From contig QXCR01000069.1 in assembly GCA_004380135.1 (NCBI GenBank), positions 91,317 to 155,316 of the forward strand: 64,000 nt of DNA, given 5' to 3'. The DNA comes from Stemphylium vesicarium. Lineage: Eukaryota; Ascomycota; Dothideomycetes; Pleosporales; Pleosporaceae. A program made the position numbers and the translations under genes. Position 1 is the first letter of the stretch. Every line of letters starts with the position of its first letter. Shown here piece after piece: positions 56,901-64,000 of this stretch. The notes under the pieces are model-generated. The model made no database searches, was not told the origin of the DNA, and saw only the letters and a program-made list of their open reading frames with translations.

Positions 56901-57041
56901 AAATTAATTAGGCTAAGAGTCTTAATTTAACCTAACTAGTAAAACAACATCTTCGGCCTAACGTTGGCCTAATTAAGGCTTAGCAATTAGGCCAATTAAA
57001 TCTATTAAATCAGACTGATTGTTAGCAAGTCTGAAAGGGGC
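53946..57041 (-). mobile_element. hAT-family DNA transposon, complete ends, decayed transposase
   Basis: The element spans 53954-57033 (3,080 bp). Its 19-bp terminal inverted repeats CAGACTTGCTA(T/A)CAATCAG are at 53954-53972 and 57015-57033 with one mismatch. The 8-bp target duplication AAAGGGGC is perfect (53946-53953 and 57034-57041), the length expected for hAT. The minus-strand transposase runs from the ATG at about 56657 to TAG at 54288. It has an acidic N-terminus, a BED-type zinc finger (PSWIYRHGWPIYD, IWLCRYCYV), the FDNWTST and LDNAYNNDTA catalytic blocks, an intron (gttagt...attacag) and the hAT dimerisation domain (DVLTIPASAADCERTFSEL). Many TAG/TAA stops and AT-rich flanks fit RIP decay, so it is not autonomous. 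Confidence 0.93.
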
Positions 57042-58019
57042 GAAGTAGAACGAAAATCTTCCCCAAGTTCAGCGAAGCAGAGGCAGCCCGTAATGCGGTC
57101 AAGGAGATGCACGAAACCCGTCTCGACCCCGAATCGAATGACAAGATACAAATCACTCCTCTCGTGTCCATCAAATTGTCGGTCTCCTCTCAAATACTAG
57201 CAGCTATTCGACTACAACTCGACCCTCTTGTTGATCAAACACGGCGAATGGAGTACGTTCAGATCAAAAGCTACGAAGCTTTGGACAAACAATGCGCCCA
57301 AGTCCGCATTTTTGGTCAGTCCAGAGAACCAGTTGCCAAGGCCAAGTCGGCCGTGAAGAAGCTCCTCCTTGCCGGCCAGATCGCCGCCGACAGAAAAGGC
57401 CCGATCACAGACCCGTTCTACTTCAAACCTTCGTCAAAGAGCTTTCTAAACAATCTCGGAGCTGCCCATGGGGTTTTCATACACCAGGATCTACGCCGAT
57501 CCGTTCTTCGACTATACGGAGACGACACTGGTATCGAAAAAGTCAAACGCGCCCTAGTCGCGAAATATGCAGAAGTGAAGGAACATTTCCACACCGTCAT
57601 TCTTGATCCCGAGGCTTTAGCTTTTGGCCTCAAAGGGGGGTTTCGACAAATTGTCGCCGCTCTTGGAAAGGACAAAGTAAAGCTAGACATTATTAATAAC
57701 CTGAAGTGAATTATCGTAGAAGGCTCCACGAAAGATGCGGTCCAGATACAGGAAATCCTCACATCGTGTGCATCTTCATCATTGGAAACACAAACCGCTG
57801 GGCTATCCATCAGCGGGGACGACTCGGAGCTATGCTGCCCGGTCTGCTTCACCCCACCAGAAGCACCTATTAAGACGTCATGCGGCCACTTCTATTGCAG
57901 TTCCTGCCTCGTCTCGCAATGCACGTCTGCCGATGCTTTGCCGCTCAAATGTCTCGGGGAGGGCGCTGTCTGTGGCTCTCCAATAACACTTGCCGCTGCG
58001 CGAGATACTACGCGAGATG

Positions 58020-58485
58020 GATACCCTATATATCCCTATGTGCCCGCGCTATATTTTTGTAGGTCTCTTCTCCTCTACCAAACGTCTTCATACAGAACTA
58101 GTAGATGTGGGTCCGGCACGAGATACATTCCATCTGATTACAACCAGAATCTTTGTTAATCGGCACCCCGCATTTGGGGCAGTCTCGCACATTGCTGTCT
58201 TTCTTCCACTTCGCGAGTTCTTCGTCTCCCTCCAAGGTAGCTTTGATAAGGGCTTTGTTAGCCTCACATGTGAGCCCGTCATGGGGATTTTGGTGGCAGC
58301 TCGTGCAGATGGAGCTGAGGCAGCCGTCGCAGTCAAAGGTTCGAGATTTTTTAGTGTTTGAGGTTCTGTAGAAGCGGTCGCAGTCTGGTGTGGAGCAGTA
58401 CTGGAATTCGGCTGTTCGACTACGAAGGTATGAGGTCAGAGATGTCTTGAGAAGATTATCGTATTCAGTCCCAGAAAGGACTTTC
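58020..58485 (-). other. Inverted 3' segment of the RBR gene
   Basis: The minus strand encodes the end of IBR, RING2 and the probable natural C-terminus (FGRGEETYKNIARAHRDI, then TAG). On the plus strand the gene reads only to about ITLAAARD at 58015. The simplest explanation is inversion of the last ~465 bp. Breakpoints are only approximate. Confidence 0.7.
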
Positions 58486-60163
58486 TTCTATAATACTCCT
58501 CGCTCTACTCTCTAAGATCGCCTCGCAGGTGGCCTACCGCAGGCTGCTGTCAACGCTCAGAAACGAAAGCTATTACCTATCGAAGAGCAGTCTCTCGTTC
58601 AATGGATCCTAGACCTTGATAGACGAGGCTTTCCGCCCCAGGTCATCGACGTACGACGAATGGTAGATACTCTTCTCGCCGCGCGTAGCCAAGATCCACC
58701 TCCAAAACCTGTTCGCCAGAAGTGGGTGTCGCGCTTTGTTAATAGCCAGTCTGAGCTACAGACAAAGTGGAATAGGAAGTTCCATAGCCAGCGCGCTCGC
58801 TGCGAGGATCCTGTCGCTATCGCAGCGTGGTTCAAGCTCGTCGAGGAAACGCGCCAGGCGTACGGCATACAGGATATCGATACCTACAACTTCGATGAGA
58901 CTGACTTCACGATGGGCGTCGCGGACACGTCTAAGGTGGTTATAAGCGTAGATATAGTAGGTCGCGCTACTGTCGTATAGCTAGGTAATCGCGAATGGGT
59001 TATAGCGATTGAGTGTATTAACTGTGACGGTTTGGGCCTTGCCAAGATCCACTCTGGTACGAGTTGGGTACGGCTATCGCTACCACACTTGATCATCCCA
59101 CACACACACACATATATATAGCTGCACTCCTCCATAGCTACAATGACAGCGCAGTCCTCTCCCCCTCTCACACCGTTACATTAACGCGTCTAGCTAGTGT
59201 CTCCCGCCGTTCGTAATCTTGTCTAGTAAGCAACACTAGGCTACCTGGTACCACTATATCCTACCAGACTAGGTACTCGCAGTTAGCGACAACGGCTGGA
59301 CGACAGATGAGCTCGGCGTCGAGTGGGTAAAGCACTTCAATAGGCGTACAGCTTCCCGAACGCGTGGAGTCTACCGCCTTCTCATCCTAGACGGCCATAG
59401 CAGCCATGCTACGCCTCAATTTGACCAGTACTACACAGAGAGCAAGATCATCACTCTCTGTATACCAGCGTACACGTCGCATCTACTCCAGCCGCTTGAC
59501 GTAAGCTGTTTCTCTCCGCTCAAGCGAGCGTACGGTCACGAGATCCAGGAACTGGCTCGTCAAGGCGTCTGCCTCATCGACAAGATAGACTTCCTCACGA
59601 TCTATAGACGGATTTGGCTAGCAGTATTTACGCAGGAGAGCATCCAGGCGGGCTTCCAGGCGACAGGGCTTATCCCTCCCTGTCTAGACCGCGTCCTACC
59701 GTCGCTTACCGTCGTCCGTACGCCGTCTCCACCAGGTACAACAGCAGACAACAACGTCGCATGGACTGCAGCGACACCGCGTACGATAGCGCAGCTTGAG
59801 CATCAGGCTCAATATATACGAGACCTTCTTCGCCGGCGATCAGGGAGCCCAATAATGAAGGCCATTAGCCAGTTCGTCAAAAGTGATCAGCTTATGATGA
59901 ACTCAGTAACAATACTTACAAAGGAAGTTAAGAAGCTTCGTACGGCTAGTGAGCGCCAGCAACGTAAGAGGGATCAGCGGCGTCAGTATATAGCTCGCGG
60001 GGGTGCTCTCCAGGCGCAGCAAGGCCAGCAGCTTGCGGTAGAGGCAGAAAGAGTAGTCGCGGAGGTAGAACAAGCTCTAGCTACTCCAGGACGTCAGCGG
60101 GCACCACCAACGTGTTCGAAGTGCCACATTCAAGGACATACACGGACTCAATGTAGACAGTAA
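58486..60163 (+). mobile_element. Pogo/Fot1-like transposon, 5'-truncated, RIP-decayed
   Basis: Transposase frame beginning abruptly with YNTPRSTL-stop-DRLAGGLPQAA (CENP-B/psq helix-turn-helix region). DLDRRGFPPQVIDVRRM follows, then the DDE block YNFDETDFTMGVADTSKVV and, after a nested solo LTR, SDNGWTTDELGVEW, LLILDGHSSHATPQFDQYY and CIPAYTSHLLQPLDVSCFSP. The C-terminus has a coiled, Gln/Arg-rich region and a CCHC knuckle, CSKCHIQGHTRTQC, ending at TAA 60161. The first residues of the transposase and the left inverted end are missing. In-frame TAA at 58513 and TAG at 58978 are compatible with CAA/CAG mutated by RIP. The right end is not defined. Confidence 0.85.
59018..59185. mobile_element. 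158-bp solo LTR nested in the pogo element
   Basis: The insert 59023-59180 starts TGTGACGG and ends CCGTTACA (TG...CA with imperfect inverted ends). It is flanked by a perfect 5-bp duplication TTAAC (59018-59022 and 59181-59185). Removing it rejoins the transposase reading IECIN to ASS-stop-CLPPFVILSSKQH. An internal CA/TA tract lies at 59,100-59,119. The internal retroelement is absent. Confidence 0.85.
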
Positions 60164-61030
60164 TGGAGTAGCTATCTAGAAAATTATATTCTATCGCCTA
60201 GCGTGGTTGTAGAGCTATTATGTGGAGAGTCGCGTGAAGTTGGGTGGGGTGGCCAGCTTACTGGTGGAACACGTTATAGACTTACTCTTCGCTATCATGG
60301 CTCCATAGCGAATCGTCTCTAGTGAATACAGACCATTACAAGCCTTACTATGTGACATTGGGTGTATCCAGTATCGATCTATTCGTATTCCTGACATTTA
60401 GGACCTGAATCAGCAATCCCAATATCTATAGGGCATTCCAAGCAATTGTCGCCTTCTCACAGAAGCTGAACACTGCTGGCTTGAACACGGTCCTGTATAT
60501 TACATTCCATCGAGCATGTCGATGCTGAAAAGCAGATCTAGATTAGCACTAGTTGTAACAGTAGCAAGTGCGAGCATTAGTTCAGACAGGCGTGTGGATT
60601 ATCGGGCACATATACGGTCATTACTTGTCCTTTGAGTGACATGTTCTAAACGGGTTGATCAACTAAGTCTGTTATCCTTCGCTCTTAGCGCTATGTTCTC
60701 CTTGCTGTTGCACTCACAGCAGACACTAGAGTCGTACACTATCTGTGGGACGTTGTGCACATTTGGAAATAGGTCGAGCCATCCAAGAGCCCTAAAGATG
60801 GCCAGGTTGGTCTACTCAAACAAGTACAACTCACCCATTTACGGAAGACAAGACATACATAATCATTTTTTAGCTGAGCATAACTAGTTGTAACTGCATG
60901 AGCAGTGTCGAGTTAGAGGCTGCGGATCAAAGATTGTATTGCTATCTGTTGTCGTGTGTGTTCTCTGTGTTTCCGGAGCTTCCGGCTCAGAGGTAAGTGC
61001 CTGCTACAATAGCAAATCATGTGACCCTAG
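60164..61030. other. Unassigned sequence between transposons
   Basis: About 870 bp. The left part may hold the right end of the pogo element. An 83-codon frame at 60636 has no recognisable domain. A TGTAACTG...CTGCTACA block at 60889-61008 resembles a short LTR but lacks a target duplication. Confidence 0.35.
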
Positions 61031-61997
61031 TCACGTGGTTACATGATGTGACCTATATTGTGTACTTAGACGATATCCTAATCTTCTCTGACACGGAAGA
61101 AGAACATGTGGAACACGTCAAGGAAGTCTTGCGCAGGTTGCGCAAGGCGAAGCTGTACCTAAAACTTCCAAAGTGCGAGTGGCATACACGGTGCACTAAG
61201 TACCTTAGCTACATCATAACGCCCGATAGCGTTCAGATTGACCAAGATCAGATCAAGACGATCCAGGAATGGCCCGAGCCGCGCACAGTGCGCGACATTA
61301 GGGTGTTCATCGTCAATTTCTCCCGACTTGCTCTAGCCCTTACCAAACTCACCCAGAAGGGCCCAGAAGCGGCCAGAGGCGGCCGCCTTTAGAGGAAGGA
61401 AGAAAGCCAGCCTCTCTCTCTAGGAGAAGAGGCGAAGACTGCCTTCTAGAACCTTAAGAACTCTTTTCTTAGCATTCTAATCTTAGCTTTCTTTAATCTA
61501 AGTAGGAAGATAAAAGTAGAAGTTAACGCCTTAAGTAGGGCGATAGCTAGTATTCTAAGCTAATACGTCCTAGAAAGGGATAGAAAACGCTAATAGCGCC
61601 CGATAGACTTCTATTCGCGCAAACTTATCGTAGTAGAGTATAATTATAACACACACGACTAAGAGTAACTCGCGATAGTAAAGAGTTTAAAATATTAGCG
61701 CTAATATCTAGAAGGTATATACTTTAAGCTCTATATAGACTACTAGAACCTAAAATAGTTTATAGAGACTAAGACGCTTAACTATAGATATATAAGATTC
61801 TATATTACGCTCTCTAGATTTAACTTTACTATTACTTACTATCTTAGAGCTATAAACTCTATAGACGGCCCCTTATAAAGGCTAGGCTATGTAGCTAAAG
61901 TATAAAGGCTAACTTAGAAGTATAATAAAATCTTTATAAAATTTATAAGGAACCTTTTATAGCTAAAAGTAGAGAGCTTAGCTTTAATAATAGCTCT
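61031..61997 (+). mobile_element. Gypsy retrotransposon fragment (reverse transcriptase / RNase H)
   Basis: Plus-strand pol fragment starting at the reverse-transcriptase catalytic motif YLDDILIFSDTEEEH. It continues with LRKAKLYLKLPKCEW and the thumb/connection region. The RNase H region from about 61,400 is still readable (DFYSRKLIVVEYNYNTHD, IVKSLKY, FIETKTLNYRYIR) but full of TAG/TAA stops and very AT-rich, as expected after RIP. The 5' part is missing. The right side is interrupted by the LTR of a second element at 61998. Confidence 0.85.
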
Positions 61998-62658
61998 TGT
62001 GGGAATTGTCACAGCCAGAGATGTGTACCGTTGCTGGGACGGACAGAGCTATGTACTGTCGCTGGTACGGACAGAGCTGTGTACCGTAGTTAGTACGAAC
62101 CAGGCTAAGTAACGTTCGTAGAGATCTAATAACCTATATAGTAGAGATAGCTTTAAAGAGAGAATATAATAATTAAACTTATTACTAAGATAGTATATAT
62201 TTATAGTTATTTCCTTTTATTACTAATAAGCCTTCTAATACTAATTAGTAATTACTTAAGGTAATTATAGATAGTAAGATAGAAGAGATAGACTATTAAA
62301 ACTCTAATATAAGAAATCTTGGGATAAGGTATATATGCTAAGAATAGAGTAAGGTAGAGATAATATTGTAAGGGGCTGCGCTCCGTGGAGCAATCGCGAG
62401 GTATACAAAAGGTTGTATTCGATAGAGAGCTAAACTCCTAAGCTACGTAGCTAACTATATACAAGCTGGTTACCCGAGTAACAATCGGGCCGGTAATGTC
62501 TAGGTGCACGGGGCAGCCCCTGGGTCCTGCGGCTGTCGTCTGAACGTCGTTCAGGCGGTCCGCGGAGAATCTGGGTGCTCAAGGTAGCACCCGGATTCTA
62601 CGAGTAGACCGAGATTCCATTGAGGAGCTATCTAAAGGGCGTTTAGCCCGTTATAATA
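61998..62658 (-). repeat. LTR of a minus-strand Gypsy element
   Basis: In plus orientation the LTR starts TGTGGGAATTG at 61998 and ends ...CCCGTTATAATA at 62658, where an original ...AACA end has probably mutated to ...AATA. A polypurine tract (gggaggggg on the minus strand) abuts its right side, directly after the pol stop, as expected for a 3' LTR. Length is about 661 bp. It includes a triplicated 28-bp motif. Confidence 0.7.
62017..62100. repeat. Three 28-bp tandem repeats inside the LTR
   Basis: Imperfect units at 62017-62044, 62045-62072 and 62073-62100, each beginning agag and ending acggac or acgaac. Confidence 0.8.
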
Positions 62659-62667
62659 CCCCCTCCC

Positions 62668-64000
62668 TTAGGGTGGTACCGTATCGCCTCTCCGAAACCC
62701 CTCTAGGAGGCGGCCCTCGCTGTCTCGTTCTGCCTCTGTGAATGCTTCCTAACGGTCTACTGCCTCAGCGTCCTCTAGTAGCTCCGCTGGTTCGAGCGTT
62801 GTTCTGTGGAACCCTTTCCACTTCACCTCATAGTATAGCTTACGCCCTCTCCCACGGCGGCGTACCTCTTCTGCTACAATGTCCTCTACCTCCCATTCGT
62901 CTTCTTCTTCTACCTGCAGCGGCTATGGTTGATAGTCGTCCTGAACCTGATTCGGGAGCGGGTCGTTGCTAGCAAGTTTCAACCGATCAACGTGAAAGAC
63001 AGAGTGTGGGCCTGGGGGCGTGTCTAGTTCGACTGAGTGGCTATCGATTACCTTTACCACCGTGTACTTGGCGTTCTTCTAGTCGAGTTTCTTTGACTTT
63101 CGCCCCGTGCCGTACTGCTGATCAAGCTTTAGCCATACCTTATCACCTACTCGGTAGCTCTGTGCCTCCCTCCGAGTTCTGTTCGCCTGTTTCTCTTGTT
63201 CTTGCTGGGCGACTGCCATTCCTGCTTGGGCTAGCTCTACAGCTTGCTGTAGCTTAACCGCGATCTCTACTGCCTTTTGTTCGTCCGAAAGCTGTTCGGC
63301 AGGCTTCCGTGGTTGTCTCTCGTTGCCTATCTCGAGCTGTAGAGGTTCCACTTCGTGGCCGTGCTGAAGGAAGAACGGTGATATCCCTGTTGACGTTGCG
63401 TTTCTCCCGTTGATCGCGATCTGGGCCATTGGGCAGAGTCGTGCCCAGTCGTCTTGAGCCCAGTTCGTGAAGGATCGGATATAGGCCTCCCAGACGCTGT
63501 TCATTCTTTCCGTAGCGCCATCGGTTTGTGGGTGGTAGGTAGTTGACATTCTCCGATTAATTTTTAGTAGCTTGCATAATCTAGCCCATAGGGCGCTCAC
63601 GAATTGGCTGCCCCTGTCGGACGTAATAGCGTCTGGTAGCCAGTGGTAGGCGACCACGCGCTCGATGAACTTTCGGACAACGGTCTCCGTCTTTGTATCT
63701 GGGAGCGGTACGAAGATCGTGCCCTTACTAAGTCGATCAGTGATCACCATCAGACTCGTCATGCCGTCGCTCTCTGGCAGTCCTTCGACAAAATCCATAG
63801 AGAGCTCCTTCCAGATCCGAGTGGGTATCGGGAGTGGTTTTAGGAAGCCTTGCGTGCCCTCTCTCCATGACTTGCTCCTTCCGCACGTGTCGCAGTTTCT
63901 GACATATCTTCGGATCAAGTTAGTCATGCCTGGCCAGAAGTAGTCTCTCGCGAGTATCTTGTACGTCAGCTCGCGGCCTGGGTGGCCCGTAGCTAGTGAG
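62668..64000 (-). pseudogene. Gypsy chromovirus pol, integrase and chromodomain (partial, runs off window)
   Basis: Minus-strand frame open from the window edge to 62668. It reads the integrase zinc region (GHPGREL...NCDTC), the catalytic core with D in SMDFVEGLP, D in SDRGSQFVSALW and E in HPQTDGATERMN. A linker and SH3-like part follow (YRVGDKVWLKLDQQY, then HSVFHVDRLKL). A C-terminal chromodomain is recognisable (EWEVEDIVAEEV, YYEVKWKGFHRTTLEPAELL). In-frame TAGs at 63079-63081, 62923-62925 and 62749-62751 inactivate it; they sit where Gln or Trp codons are plausible, again RIP-like. The natural stop TAA at 62668-62670 is followed immediately by the polypurine tract and LTR. Gag, protease and reverse transcriptase lie beyond the window. 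Confidence 0.9.

Larger units (their letters stand above)
52750..58485 (+). pseudogene. CCCH zinc-finger / RBR (RING-IBR-RING) ubiquitin ligase gene, split by a transposon
   Basis: From the ATG at 52750 one frame encodes three CCCH fingers (C-x7-C-x5-C-x3-H: CHFFVAGRCLNRETCRFQH and two more) and then RNA-binding-like segments. In-frame stops occur at 53335 (TAA), 53614 (TAG), 53839 (TAG) and 57707 (TGA), at positions where Gln, Trp or Arg codons are likely. A hAT element sits exactly at 53954-57033; removing it with one target copy rejoins the frame (HTQKG to RSRTKIFPKFSEAEAARN). RING1 follows (CCPVCFTPPEAPI, TSCGHFYCSSC) and the start of IBR (LKCLGEGAVCGSPI). The rest of IBR and RING2 are on the minus strand at about 58020-58485: EFQYCSTPDCDRFYR, DGCLSSICTSCH, DCPKCG and, after a frameshift, SGCNQMECISC with the catalytic Cys. 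The gene is certainly non-functional here. Confidence 0.85.

Noticed and set aside
53954..57033. hAT region as a host gene intron
   Set aside because: Inverted ends, 8-bp duplication and a transposase with BED finger and dimerisation domain identify a transposon.
60889..61008. 120-bp TGTAACTG...CTGCTACA block as a second solo LTR
   Set aside because: Flanking bases (CTAGT and ATAGC) are not a duplication, so the TG...CA ends may be chance.
1..64000. CRISPR arrays, bacterial operons, riboswitches
   Set aside because: Spliced genes and fungal families throughout show nuclear eukaryotic DNA; no regularly spaced direct repeats with unique spacers were seen.

Overview
The window looks like a chromosome segment of a filamentous ascomycete, probably Dothideomycetes (Pleosporales is an inference from gene families). 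The support is short GT-AG introns of about 45-60 nt, fungal-only families (Zn2Cys6 regulator, Sho1, RO-10/p24 dynactin, DUF6536, F-box-like families), and repeat-induced-point-mutation (RIP) style decay in the transposons at the right end.

Layout. 0-9 kb: the C-terminus of a dynein light intermediate chain, an alpha/beta hydrolase, a small protein made of repeated Cys-Pro motifs, a secreted trypsin, then broken genes (NmrA-like fragment, two F-box-like frames with in-frame stops). 9.3-15 kb: a kynurenine-pathway group: Zn2Cys6 regulator, indoleamine 2,3-dioxygenase and kynureninase, the last two divergent from a 382-bp promoter carrying CGG palindromes. 15-20 kb: gene-poor, with small secreted-protein candidates reconstructed across introns and one unknown 212-aa protein. 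20-31 kb: protein phosphatase, ceramide synthase, Bax-inhibitor protein, a DUF6536 pseudogene and a PQ-loop protein containing micro-exons. 31-35 kb: a 4.4-kb stretch without a convincing gene. 35-53 kb: dense housekeeping block: septin (Cdc11 type), PROPPIN, Sho1, dynactin p24, vacuolar amino-acid transporter, mitochondrial ribosomal protein bS16m, NAD(P)H-hydrate epimerase, methylcrotonyl-CoA carboxylase beta subunit and a GH76 GPI-anchored cell-wall enzyme.

52.7-64 kb is a transposon graveyard. A gene for a CCCH-zinc-finger/RBR ubiquitin ligase is split at base resolution by a 3,080-bp hAT transposon (19-bp inverted ends, perfect 8-bp target duplication). Its last ~465 bp are inverted and abut a 5'-truncated pogo/Fot1-like element. 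That element carries a 158-bp solo LTR (TG...CA, 5-bp TTAAC duplication). A decayed Gypsy fragment follows, interrupted by a second Gypsy chromovirus that runs off the window.

Functional links: the regulator, dioxygenase and kynureninase form one plausible tryptophan-catabolic unit. Septin, Sho1 and the GH76 enzyme serve cortex, osmosensing and cell wall. The light intermediate chain and p24 belong to dynein-dynactin. The most unusual protein is the 142-aa Cys-Pro repeat protein at 2.5-3.0 kb, whose six CP motifs keep identical spacing in two 75-residue modules.
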